Below, piece by piece: positions 1-7,862 of a DNA stretch of 8,336 nucleotides (positions are counted from its first letter, which is position 1; each line of letters begins with the position of its first letter). The notes below the pieces were generated by a model. The model made no database searches, was not told where the DNA came from, and was given only the letters and a program-made list of their open reading frames with translations. Source of the DNA: Alphaproteobacteria bacterium (GTDB lineage: Bacteria; Pseudomonadota; Alphaproteobacteria; Sphingomonadales; Sphingomonadaceae); contig JAQGLH010000339.1 of NCBI GenBank assembly GCA_028293005.1, positions 1 through 8,336 on the forward strand. The letters run 5' to 3'. Made by a program: the position numbers and the translations under genes.

Positions 1-380
1 TCGGGAACGTCGACCAGCCGGCCGCTGCTGTCGTAGATCCAGCCGTGGAACTTGCAGTCGTGAAACTTGGAGCAGCCCTTGTCTTGCCACTCCATCTTGT
101 TGCCGCGGTGCGAGCACATGTTGTGGAACGCGCGGATCTCGCCGTCGCCGCCGCGCGTGATCAGCACGTGGGTGTTGCAGATCTCGATGTGGCGGTTGAA
201 GAAGCTGTGCGGCTCGGCCACGTCCTCGACCCGGCAGACCTGAAGCCAGCATTTGCGGAAGATGTTTTCGCGTTCCAGCGCGAAATATTCGGGCGAGATG
301 CACGGTTCGATCGGCAACGGTTGCGTGCCGAATTGCGGGTAACGTTTGTGCCAGCGATGAATTTCGCCAAAGTCTCCCAT
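1..380 (-). CDS. Rieske [2Fe-2S] aromatic ring-hydroxylating oxygenase, alpha subunit (N-terminal part, cut by window edge)
   Basis: The gene starts at ATG 380-378 and runs off the left edge after 126 codons. An AGGAG sits 7 bases before the ATG, which fixes the start. Residues 1-60 form the usual alpha-subunit lead-in (EYFALERENIFRKCW). The Rieske cluster motif is complete: C89-x-H91-R-G, 17 residues, then C109-x2-H112-G-W, so two Cys and two His ligands are present. Proteins of this family pass electrons from a ferredoxin or reductase through the [2Fe-2S] centre to a mononuclear Fe(II), which activates O2 for dihydroxylation or demethylation of an aromatic or polycyclic substrate in the cytoplasm. 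The Fe(II)-binding catalytic domain lies outside the window, so the substrate cannot be judged. The gene lies 35 bases after the SnoaL-like gene on the same strand and is probably cotranscribed with it. Family assignment is secure; substrate is unknown. Confidence 0.9.
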   Translation of the reverse strand, partial: MGDFGEIHRWHKRYPQFGTQPLPIEPCISPEYFALERENIFRKCWLQVCRVEDVAEPHSFFNRHIEICNTHVLITRGGDGEIRAFHNMCSHRGNKMEWQDKGCSKFHDCKFHGWIYDSSGRLVDVP

Positions 381-415
381 GTGACGCTCCTAAAAGTCTC
401 TCGATAAGGTCCCGT

Positions 416-940
416 TCAGTCGTCGAAGTTGATCTCGGCCACCCGTCTCTTCTCCCATCCTTCCGAATAGGGCACAAGCAATTTGGCATCGAATTTCAGG
501 GCGCTGATCTTCCAGCTCCCGTCGCTCTCCTTGCGGTAGCTTTCGTCGTAGACAGCGCCGAGCCACAGCGCGCGCGACTTGCTGCGCGACGGGTTCTGGG
601 CAAGCGCGGGCTCCCACAGATACCAGATGCCGGTGGCGCTGCGGCCGTCTGGCGCGAGATCGATGCGCTTCGGGATCATGAAGTGCATCGTCCAGGTGAA
701 CGGCACGTTGGTCAGGAAGCTGCGCAATTCCTCCTTGCCGTGGATGACGCCGAAGCCTTCGCCGTAATCGGCGACGAAATCGTCGGTGACGATGTCCGCG
801 AACCGCCGCGGCAGATTGGCAGGATCGTCCGACGCGAGCGCATGCTCGCACTTGAGCCGGCGGATGGCCTCGAGATCGTCGAGCCGCGCCACGCGCTCCT
901 CGAGCTGTTCGAGCCGGAACTTCAGGTCATTTTCAGTCAT
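416..940 (-). CDS. SnoaL/NTF2-like domain protein, 174 aa
   Basis: This is a compact alpha+beta-cone protein. Residues 3-30 are a charged amphipathic helix (LEQLEERVARLDDLEAIRRL) typical of the SnoaL_4 branch, followed by NTF2-fold strands to about residue 155, including GIWYLWEP, a conserved-looking ALWLGAVYDESYRK and WKISALKFDAKLL. NTF2-fold members include SnoaL cyclases, bile-acid dehydratases, scytalone-dehydratase-like enzymes and the small beta subunits of ring-hydroxylating dioxygenases. Lying directly upstream of a Rieske alpha subunit, it could be a beta-subunit-like partner or an enzyme acting on the same substrate; sequence alone does not decide. The ATG at 940 is the only in-frame ATG after a stop (TAG at 958-956), yet no good Shine-Dalgarno precedes it. 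Translation may therefore depend on a short leader ORF ending at 933. No membrane segment or signal peptide is visible. Confidence 0.8.
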   Translation of the reverse strand: MTENDLKFRLEQLEERVARLDDLEAIRRLKCEHALASDDPANLPRRFADIVTDDFVADYGEGFGVIHGKEELRSFLTNVPFTWTMHFMIPKRIDLAPDGRSATGIWYLWEPALAQNPSRSKSRALWLGAVYDESYRKESDGSWKISALKFDAKLLVPYSEGWEKRRVAEINFDD

Positions 941-965
941 CGCGCCGCAATGTCCCTATCCTCAT
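933..965 (-). CDS. Possible 10-residue leader ORF coupled to the SnoaL-like gene
   Basis: A GGAGG (975-971) stands 5 bases before an ATG at 965-963. It opens a frame reading MRIGTLRRDD that stops with TGA at 935-933. That stop lies inside the first codons of the SnoaL-like gene (ATGACTGA), so a ribosome ending here could restart at 940. The best ribosome binding site of the locus thus belongs to this mini-ORF, not to the downstream gene. Codons 2 and 3 are AGG and ATA, which are normally rare in G+C-rich genomes. It may be a translational leader or simply a chance frame; no homology is claimed. Confidence 0.35.
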   Translation of the reverse strand: MRIGTLRRDD

Positions 966-1011
966 GACCGCCTCCTTTTCCGTCGCTTTGCCCGGAGGGG
1001 CTGCGACTTCG

Positions 1012-1032
1012 CCGATCGCTCGATGCGATCGG
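1012..1032. repeat. 8-bp inverted repeat near the leader ORF
   Basis: CCGATCGC (1012-1019) and GCGATCGG (1025-1032) are perfect reverse complements around the 5-base spacer TCGAT. It lies about 50 bases upstream of the leader ORF on the minus strand. It could be an operator or an RNA hairpin in the 5' leader of the SnoaL/Rieske transcript. No T-run follows on either strand, so a terminator is unlikely. Confidence 0.4.
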
Positions 1033-1210
1033 TCGCCGCTCCCCATCGGCGTCAGGGCGAGGTCAAGGCTGGTCGCAGGCCGGAAGCGGCGCAATCCATA
1101 TCCCGCGGGCCGCCGCCCCCGACTATCCGGATCGCGCAGGAATCGGCGCTCGAGCGCCCGCCTCGCCGATGATGGACGCTGCGCGTTGCCGCCGCGCCTG
1201 TCCAAGGCCG

Positions 1211-1239
1211 TGACTGATCGTCTGCTCAGTCAGAGACGA
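1211..1239. repeat. Two overlapping inverted repeats with mutually exclusive stems
   Basis: TGACTGA (1211-1217) pairs with TCAGTCA (1226-1232) over 8 bases. Inside it, TCGTCT (1218-1223) pairs with AGACGA (1234-1239) over 10 bases. The two stems interleave, so only one can form at a time. The first, read as DNA, is a 22-bp dyad typical of a dimeric regulator site. It ends 12 bases before a TTGACC. Confidence 0.4.
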
Positions 1240-1427
1240 GACGTTGACCTTGGACCGAGACGATGATTAGCTGGCCAATGGTGCCCGGCGGATTCACGAT
1301 GGGCATCATACGGAGGCAAGGTTCGTGGTGCGTCGCTCGCGAATAACTCGTTCCGGTCAACGATGACGCTGGGCCTGCTCAAGTCCCGCATCGCTGCTTG
1401 CGCGGACCAGGCGGCCCGGCGCGATTC

Positions 1428-2435
1428 ATGACGCATCCTGCTCAGCTTGCGCGCGAGACCGCGCTCCATAATTGCCGGGTGTTCGCCTCGCATGACATGG
1501 ACGTGACCCGCGCGGGCGTCTCGCGGCTGATGAATCCCTATTTCGTCGAATATGCCGAACGGCCGGCAGACTGCGAGGCGCATCTCGATTTCCTGGAGGT
1601 GCGCGGCCTGGCGATCGCCGCGATCAAGCAGCTCGGCCACATGCGGATCAATGTCGCGCCGATCGAAGGCTACCACTTCCTCATCTTCTGCCTGAAGGGG
1701 CGCGCGCTGTTGAGCTCGTCGCACGGCGAGGCGACGATCGACGCCAGGACCGGCCTCTACTTCGGTCCCGGCCAGCGCTTCCAGGGTGATCTCCCGGAAG
1801 ATTGCGAGCAATTGGTGGTCCGCATCGACGAGGCCGCCTTCCAATCCTTCGCGGGGCCTTCGAACACCGGCTTGCGCGCGTTCGTCGATCTCTCTCAGCC
1901 CGAGCTGGGGCCGTGGCTTCATCTGCTCAACGCGATGATCAGCGATCCCAGCGCGATCGATCTGCTCCAGCGCAATGACCATATCGCGACTGATTACGAG
2001 CAATTGTTCATGAGCCTTTTGTTCTCGGGCCAAGGCTATAGCCGGACACCCTCGGAAGGCGCGGGGTATAAAGGCGCCGCGCCGGCGAGCATTCGCCGCG
2101 CCGAGATGTTCATCGAGGCGAATGCCCGCGAAATGCTCCGGCTCGACGATATCGCCGCGGCGGCAAACGTGCCGGTGCGCACCTTGCTCGACGGCTTCCG
2201 GCGATTCCGCCAGACCAGCCCGGGACGCTTCCTGCGCGACATCAGGCTCGACCGGGCGCACGAAAGGCTGCTCAAGTCCGGCGACGAGGCGAGCGTGACC
2301 GCGATCGCGCTGGAGGCGGGCTTCACGCATCTCGGCCGGTTCGCGCGCGATTATGCCGATCGCTTCGGGGTGAAGCCTTCCGACACCCTCGCGCGAAGCT
2401 CCAAGCCGCGCAGCGCCCGGCTCCGTCGCGATTGA
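1428..2435 (+). CDS. AraC-family transcriptional regulator with AraC_binding_2-type N-terminal domain, 335 aa
   Basis: The N-terminal half (about residues 15-200) is a cupin-like effector/dimerisation domain of the AraC_binding_2 type, with FASHDMDVTRAGVSRL near the front and the strand pattern YHFLIFCLKGRALLSS...GLYFGPGQRFQGDLPEDCEQLVVRI. The C-terminal 100 residues are the AraC DNA-binding domain with two helix-turn-helix units: DDIAAAANVPVRTLLDGFRRF (about 240-260) and TAIALEAGFTHLGRFARDYADRFG (about 291-314). Regulators of this architecture often activate aromatic-degradation operons. This one is divergent to the SnoaL/Rieske pair, so it is the likely local activator. The start is uncertain: ATG 1428 was chosen, but it has a weak ribosome binding site, and a TTG at 1398 would add 10 residues. 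Confidence 0.88.
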   Translation: MTHPAQLARETALHNCRVFASHDMDVTRAGVSRLMNPYFVEYAERPADCEAHLDFLEVRGLAIAAIKQLGHMRINVAPIEGYHFLIFCLKGRALLSSSHGEATIDARTGLYFGPGQRFQGDLPEDCEQLVVRIDEAAFQSFAGPSNTGLRAFVDLSQPELGPWLHLLNAMISDPSAIDLLQRNDHIATDYEQLFMSLLFSGQGYSRTPSEGAGYKGAAPASIRRAEMFIEANAREMLRLDDIAAAANVPVRTLLDGFRRFRQTSPGRFLRDIRLDRAHERLLKSGDEASVTAIALEAGFTHLGRFARDYADRFGVKPSDTLARSSKPRSARLRRD

Positions 2436-2474
2436 TCGCCGCCCCGTTTTTGTCCGGAAAAATTATGGCGGCGA
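2436..2474 (+). terminator. Nested stem-loop directly after the araC-type gene
   Basis: Outer arms TCGCCGCC (2436-2443) and GGCGGCGA (2467-2474) are perfect complements. Within them TTTTT (2447-2451) faces AAAAA (2458-2462) around GTCCGG. The structure begins one base after the stop codon. It lacks a T-run after the right arm, so it is not a textbook intrinsic terminator. It may mark the transcript end or protect the 3' end. The rest of the gap to 2558 shows nothing recognisable. Confidence 0.35.
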
Positions 2475-2558
2475 GCAGCGATCTCGGCCACTGTCCCGCG
2501 CCATGATGCGGACGCCTCGGCACGGTTCCGCACTTCGAAGCGCTTCTAGGGACGCAGC

Positions 2559-3503
2559 ATGATCGAGCAGGGAAGCGAAGCCGAGCGGATTCGTCAGATG
2601 CGGCTGGGTTTCGTCTACGCCCTTACCGCCTATCTGATCTACGGCATCATGCCGATCTACATGAAGCTGCTCAAGGCGGTGCCGGCCGGGCAAATCATGG
2701 CGCATCGCGTGATCTGGTCGGTGCTGCTGCTCGCGGCGATCGTCACCCTCACCCGCCGCTGGCCCGCGGTGCGCGCCGCGCTGAGCAAGCCGCGCATGAT
2801 CCTCGCCCTGCTGCTGTGCGCCCTGCTGATCGGCACGAACTGGATGGTCTATATCTGGGCGGTGCTTGCCAACCATATCCTCGAGACCAGCCTCGGCTTT
2901 TTCGTCACGCCGCTGATGACCGTGCTGCTCGGCGTGGTCGTGCTGCGCGAGCGGCTGCCACGGCGCCAGGCGATCGCGGTGGCCCTCGCGACAATCGGGG
3001 TTGCGGCGCTCGCGATCACCCAAGGCGGGACCTTGTGGATCGCGCTCGTGCTGGCGATCACGTTCAGCACCGCAGGCCTGATCCGCAAGCTCGCCCCGGT
3101 CGATCCGTTGTGCGAGCTGTTGATCGAGACCTCGCTGATGGCGCCGATCGCGATAGCCTGGCTATGGTGGGTTACGGCGCAGGGGCAGGGCGCGTTCGGC
3201 GCCGATCGGATCGACGACAGCTTGCTGGTGATGACCGGCGTCGTCACCGCCGTCCCGCTGCTGCTGTTCAGCGCGGCGGCGAAGCGCATGCCTTATTCGC
3301 TCGCGGGCCAGTTCCAATATATCGGCCCGACATTGCAGTTCCTCCAGGCGGTCCTGCTGTTCCACGAGCCGTTCACGCCGGTCCACATGTTCACCTTCGC
3401 GTGCATCTGGGCCGGGCTTGCGATCTTCACCTACGACGTGTTGCGGACTGCGCGCCGGAACTCGGCGGCGACCGCGGCCGCGGCAGTCGCCACCGCCGAT
3501 TAG
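2559..3503 (+). CDS. rarD: EamA/DMT-superfamily permease, RarD type, 314 aa
   Basis: This is an inner-membrane protein with about ten hydrophobic helices, roughly at residues 15-37, 46-65, 79-96, 99-106 leading into 112-129, 137-154, 158-175, 188-206, 222-240, 250-268 and 274-293. RarD signatures are clear: YGIMPIYMKLLKAVPAGQIMAHR near the N-terminus, NWMVYIWAVLANHILETSLG in the middle, and QFQYIGPTLQFLQAVLLFHEPF near the C-terminus. Length matches the family (about 295-320). RarD was linked to chloramphenicol sensitivity, but its natural substrate is not settled; drug/metabolite transport is the family-level role. The ATG at 2559 has an AGGGA 6 bases upstream. The tail (residues 300-314) is alanine-rich low complexity. 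It is separated from the next gene by 124 bp, so no tight operon is evident. Confidence 0.88.
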   Translation: MIEQGSEAERIRQMRLGFVYALTAYLIYGIMPIYMKLLKAVPAGQIMAHRVIWSVLLLAAIVTLTRRWPAVRAALSKPRMILALLLCALLIGTNWMVYIWAVLANHILETSLGFFVTPLMTVLLGVVVLRERLPRRQAIAVALATIGVAALAITQGGTLWIALVLAITFSTAGLIRKLAPVDPLCELLIETSLMAPIAIAWLWWVTAQGQGAFGADRIDDSLLVMTGVVTAVPLLLFSAAAKRMPYSLAGQFQYIGPTLQFLQAVLLFHEPFTPVHMFTFACIWAGLAIFTYDVLRTARRNSAATAAAAVATAD

Positions 3504-3523
3504 GTCGCCAAGGCCGAGCGGCC

Positions 3524-3605
3524 GTGGATTGAGGTAACGCTCGCCGAGCCCTGCAACTTGCGCCCGCCGGAACCCGGCATGCGGTGGTGCATTGACGTAA
3601 CGATC
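3524..3605. repeat. Imperfect 19-bp direct repeat upstream of the PQQ-enzyme gene
   Basis: GTGGATTGAGGTAACGCTC (3524-3542) and GTGCATTGACGTAACGATC (3587-3605) match at 16 of 19 positions and start 63 bp apart, six helical turns. Both copies lie between rarD and the PQQ-dependent dehydrogenase gene, the second ending 22 bases before its start codon. Spacing and position fit paired activator or repressor sites; chance duplication cannot be excluded. Confidence 0.4.
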
Positions 3606-3627
3606 TCCTGCCCAAGGAGCCCGCCGG

Positions 3628-4947
3628 ATGTCCGTCTCTCGGGTCGCAGCCCTGCTTGCGCTGGCGATGGCCGTCGCATCGTGCGGCGACCGCGCAAAGC
3701 TCGATATCGCGCAAGGCATGGGCCCGGCTCCCACGCTGCCCCGCCCGACGCGGAGCCTTATCCCCACCGTCAAGGTGGCCGACGCGGTGCATTGGCCGGC
3801 AGGCGCGAAGCCGGTCGCTGCCCCGGGACTGAGCGTGGAGGCATTCGCGCGCGGCCTCGATCACCCCCGCTGGCTCACCGTGCTGCCGAACGGCGACGTG
3901 CTGGTTGCCGAGACCAGCGCGCCGGTGCGGCCGCAGGACGGCCGCGGCATCAAGGGCTTCTTCTTCAAGCTCTTCCAGAAAAAGGCCGGAGGCGCGGTGC
4001 CGAGCCCCAACCGCATCACCTTGTTGCGCGATACCGATCGCGACGGCGTCGCCGACAGCCGCTCGATCCTTGTCGCAGGATTGAATTCTCCGTTCGGAAT
4101 GTCGGCCGCGGGCGGCACCCTTTACGTCGCCGACACCGACGCGGTGCTCGCTTTCCCTTATGCGGCCGGCGCGACGCGGATAGCGGCCGCGCCGCGCAAG
4201 ATCGTCGATCTGCCCGCGGGACCGATCAACCATCATTGGACCAAGAATCTCGCCGTCTCGCACGACGGAACGGCGATGTTCGTCGCCATCGGCTCGAACA
4301 GCAACGTCGCCGAAAACGGGCTTGCCGCCGAGCAGGGGCGGGCGGGCATCTGGCGCGTGGATCTCCGCACCGGCGCGCATCGCCAATATGCGTCGGGGCT
4401 GCGCAATCCGGTCGGGCTGGCGTTCGAGCCGGCGACCGGCGCATTGTGGACCGCGGTCAACGAGCGCGATGAGCTCGGCAGCGACCTCGTGCCGGACTAT
4501 ATCACCAGTGTTGCCGACGGCGGCTTCTACGGCTGGCCGTTCAGCTATTACGGGCAGCATCTCGATCAGCGCATCAAGCCGCGCGACAGGAGACCCGATC
4601 TCGTCGCGCGGGCAATGATTCCCGATTACGCTCTCGGCCCCCACACCGCCTCGCTCGGCCTTGCGTTTGCCGCCGGTGCCGGGCTCGGCGGGCGCTTCGC
4701 CGACGGCGCGTTCATCGGCCAGCATGGCTCGTGGAACCGCAATCCCCGCAGCGGCTACAAGGTGATCTTCGTGCCGTTCGCCGGCGGCCGCCCGTCAGGC
4801 CCCGCGATCGACGTGCTGACCGGCTTTCTCACCCCCGACGGCAAGGCGATGGGCCGCCCGGTCGGGGTCGCGATCGACCGTGCAGGCGGACTGCTCGTGG
4901 CGGACGATGTCGGCAACACGGTCTGGCGGGTCTCGGCCGCGCGCTAG
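3628..4947 (+). CDS. PQQ-dependent sugar dehydrogenase of the L-sorbosone dehydrogenase family, predicted lipoprotein, 439 aa
   Basis: The protein begins with a lipoprotein signal: short charged start (MSVSR), hydrophobic stretch, and lipobox V16-A-S-C19, so lipidation at C19 and export across the inner membrane are expected. The rest is a six-bladed beta-propeller of the sorbosone/soluble glucose dehydrogenase type. Marks are LPNGDVLVAET (86-96), an acidic DTDRDG turn (135-140), HHWTKNLAVSHDG (202-214), GLRNPVGLAFEPATGALW (257-274), GQHGSWNRNPRSGYKV (364-379) and RPVGVAIDRAGGLLVADD (410-427). Family members oxidise aldoses or aldehydes using pyrroloquinoline quinone and pass electrons to the respiratory chain; the substrate here is unknown. 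No PQQ synthesis gene is in the window. The start is fixed by AAGGAG 8 bases before ATG. A 19-bp direct repeat lies just upstream. Confidence 0.88.
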   Translation: MSVSRVAALLALAMAVASCGDRAKLDIAQGMGPAPTLPRPTRSLIPTVKVADAVHWPAGAKPVAAPGLSVEAFARGLDHPRWLTVLPNGDVLVAETSAPVRPQDGRGIKGFFFKLFQKKAGGAVPSPNRITLLRDTDRDGVADSRSILVAGLNSPFGMSAAGGTLYVADTDAVLAFPYAAGATRIAAAPRKIVDLPAGPINHHWTKNLAVSHDGTAMFVAIGSNSNVAENGLAAEQGRAGIWRVDLRTGAHRQYASGLRNPVGLAFEPATGALWTAVNERDELGSDLVPDYITSVADGGFYGWPFSYYGQHLDQRIKPRDRRPDLVARAMIPDYALGPHTASLGLAFAAGAGLGGRFADGAFIGQHGSWNRNPRSGYKVIFVPFAGGRPSGPAIDVLTGFLTPDGKAMGRPVGVAIDRAGGLLVADDVGNTVWRVSAAR

Positions 4948-4949
4948 AA

Positions 4950-4991
4950 TGCTTTCCAGTCAGGCGAAGGCACCTGGCGCTTGGGAAAGCA
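4950..4991 (+). terminator. Stem-loop after the PQQ-enzyme gene
   Basis: TGCTTTCC (4950-4957) is perfectly complementary to GGAAAGCA (4984-4991), with an inner CAGG/CCTG stem (4961-4964 and 4973-4976). It begins 2 bases after the stop codon. No T-run follows, so it may be a 3'-end stabiliser or a Rho-linked transcript end rather than an intrinsic terminator. The remaining bases to 5158 hold no gene that I can support. Confidence 0.35.
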
Positions 4992-5158
4992 CGGCAAACG
5001 AAGGCAAACCCAGTCGCGGGACGGTTCAATCTGAGCGGGAACGCGCCCGCGGACAAGCCGCAATGGCCGAGATCGCACCGCCGGCCTGTTGGAGTCGAAC
5101 TTTCGACCTGCTAGCTTTCGCGACAACGAGCTTCGAGAGCACCAGAGGGAGAGCCGTC

Positions 5159-5590
5159 ATGGCAAGCCAATCAACGAGCGCCGCGCGAACGCACGCCAAC
5201 GTCATCATGTCGGACGATCCGGAAGCGTTGCGATCGCAGGAGCAGTTCGGCTTCTGCGACGCGGTGACCGCGGGCGACAAGATCTATCTCTCGGGAATCG
5301 TCGCCGTGCTCAACGAAGGTGAAACCGACGTCGAAGCCTCGTTCGAACGCGTCTATCAGCGCGTCGGCTCGATCCTGAAGCGCGCCGGCGTGACCTGGGA
5401 CGACATCGTCGACATCACCAGCTTCCATACCGACGTGACGACGCAGATCGAGCCGATGGTCAAGGTCCAGAAGCGCTACATCAAATCGCCGCCGCCGGCG
5501 TGGACCGCGATCGGCATCGACCGCCTGATCCGCCCCAACGGGATCACCGAGATCAAATTCGTGGCGCAGCGGCACGGGACGGGCGGCTAG
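5159..5590 (+). CDS. Rid-family (YjgF/YER057c/UK114) protein lacking the catalytic arginine, 143 aa
   Basis: The fold signature runs through the whole protein: FGFCDAVTAGDKIYLSGIVA (30-49), the helix SFERVYQRVGSILKRAGV, DIVDITSFHTDV (82-93), and the C-terminal strands PPPAWTAIGIDRLIRPNGITEIKFVA. Classical RidA deaminates reactive enamine/imine products of PLP enzymes and uses an Arg in a PAR motif near residue 105. Here that position is Trp (W115 in PAW), while the late Glu (E131) is kept. This fits the Rid subfamilies (Rid4-7) without demonstrated imine deaminase activity, so function is open. The start at 5159 is chosen because GGGAG lies 7 bases before it. The frame remains open further upstream, but that part overlaps the PQQ-enzyme gene and has no family match. 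It is probably cytoplasmic and on its own promoter, 211 bp after the previous gene. Confidence 0.85.
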   Translation: MASQSTSAARTHANVIMSDDPEALRSQEQFGFCDAVTAGDKIYLSGIVAVLNEGETDVEASFERVYQRVGSILKRAGVTWDDIVDITSFHTDVTTQIEPMVKVQKRYIKSPPPAWTAIGIDRLIRPNGITEIKFVAQRHGTGG

Positions 5591-5727
5591 GATTGGCGCG
5601 GCGGCAAAACTCGCTGCTCTCGCCGTTGACGAAAATCGCTTCGGGCTTCTCGTGTCACGTCATCAGGAATATCAATGCGCAGCGTCGAGCCGGGCATCGG
5701 CGAGTGTGGGGTGCGTGACGCCAAGCG

Positions 5728-5763
5728 CGAAAACAAGGCGGCCCGGAGCGAAAGCTCCGAGCC
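5728..5763 (-). terminator. Intrinsic terminator of the groESL operon, possibly bidirectional
   Basis: The arms 5740-5749 (GGCCCGGAGC) and 5754-5763 (GCTCCGAGCC) form a 10-bp stem, with one mispair on the plus strand that becomes a G-U pair on the minus-strand RNA. The 4-base loop is UUUC on the minus strand and GAAA on the plus. The minus-strand transcript continues GCCTTGTTTT. It lies about 30 bases beyond the groEL stop. On the plus strand a TTTT (5771-5774) follows after 7 bases, so it may also end transcripts coming from the Rid-family gene. Confidence 0.75.
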
Positions 5764-5793
5764 GACTTCGTTTTAGTACTGCCGAGGCTGAGC

Positions 5794-7494
<1,701 letters not shown>

Positions 7495-7782
7495 TCAGCC
7501 GACGATACCGAGAACGTCGCTTTCCTTCATGATGAGCAGATCTTCGCCATCCAACTTTACCTCGGATCCGGACCATTTTCCGAACAGGATCTTGTCGCCG
7601 GCCTTGACGTCGAGCGGCGTGATGGACCCATCGTCACCGCGCACGCCCGTGCCGACGGCAACGACTTCGCCTTCCTGCGGCTTTTCTTGCGCAGTGTCGG
7701 GAATAATGATCCCGCCGGCCGTCTTCTCTGCGGCTTCAACCCGGCGAACGAGCACGCGATCGTGCAACGGTCGAAATTTCAT
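7495..7782 (-). CDS. groES: Co-chaperonin GroES (10 kDa), 95 aa
   Basis: This is a standard GroES, the heptameric lid of the GroEL chamber. The N-terminus [14 protein letters not shown] is characteristic. The mobile loop spans about residues 16-32 and contains the GroEL-binding hydrophobic tripeptide (GGIIIPDTA). The roof and core strands [45 protein letters not shown] are complete. An AGAGGA stands 8 bases before the ATG. It is first in the operon, 53 bases downstream of a CIRCE operator, so HrcA-controlled heat-shock expression is expected. Confidence 0.98.
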   Translation of the reverse strand: MKFRPLHDRVLVRRVEAAEKTAGGIIIPDTAQEKPQEGEVVAVGTGVRGDDGSITPLDVKAGDKILFGKWSGSEVKLDGEDLLIMKESDVLGIVG

Positions 7783-7835
7783 CTCGCTATCCTCTCAGTG
7801 GTATCGGTCTGGACACAGCCGAATTCGCCCAGCTC

Positions 7836-7862
7836 TTAGCACTCGCTGGCGGAGAGTGCCAG
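7836..7862 (-). promoter_or_regulatory. CIRCE element (HrcA operator) of groESL
   Basis: On the plus strand the left arm TTAGCACTC (7836-7844) matches the CIRCE consensus exactly. After exactly 9 bases the right arm GAGTGCCAG (7854-7862) matches the consensus GAGTGCTAA at 7 of 9 positions. It lies 53 bases before the groES ATG. HrcA is known to bind this dyad and repress groESL at normal temperature. The promoter must lie close by at about 7863-7915; I see no convincing sigma-32-type -35 box there. Confidence 0.92.

Larger units (their letters stand above)
966..1427. other. Divergent intergenic control region between the SnoaL/Rieske pair and the araC-type gene
   Basis: These roughly 460 bases hold no convincing gene. 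Frames that stay open here have arginine- and proline-rich translations typical of shadows in GC-rich DNA. The region should hold the promoters for both directions. Visible elements are an 8-bp inverted repeat at 1012-1032, a 7-bp inverted repeat at 1211-1232 overlapped by a competing 6-bp one at 1218-1239, and a GAGACGA direct repeat (1233-1239 and 1257-1263) that flanks a TTGACC at 1244-1249. The TTGACC resembles a plus-strand -35 box, but the 17-bp-distant hexamer (TTAGCT) is a poor -10, so no promoter is called. Confidence 0.6.

Noticed and set aside
964..1266. Plus-strand frame of 100 codons in the divergent intergenic region
   Set aside because: It starts inside the leader region, is Arg/Pro-rich with no motif, and lies where promoters are expected.
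1230..2330. Long minus-strand open frame of 366 codons opposite the AraC-type gene
   Set aside because: It is an antisense shadow of a clear AraC gene; the translation is Arg/Ala/Glu-rich without a family pattern and arises from GC-rich codon bias.
3569..3594. Possible EcfG-type promoter (GGAAC at 3569) before the PQQ-enzyme gene
   Set aside because: At the expected 16-17 bp spacing the sequence is CATT/ATTG instead of the required GTT element.
3427..4725. Long minus-strand open frame of 432 codons opposite rarD's end and the PQQ-enzyme gene
   Set aside because: It spans two well-supported genes on the other strand, has low-complexity Arg/Gly/Ala content and no recognisable motif.
5088..5131. 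tRNA-like stretch on the minus strand (GTTCGACTCC resembles a T-arm)
   Set aside because: The T-stem does not pair, the anticodon stem would need a 10-base loop, and there is no matching acceptor stem; a GTCGAA-CT-TTCGAC palindrome explains the resemblance.
4880..5158. N-terminal extension of the Rid-family frame from a GTG at 4880
   Set aside because: It overlaps the end of the PQQ-enzyme gene, has no family similarity, and a good ribosome site precedes the ATG at 5159.
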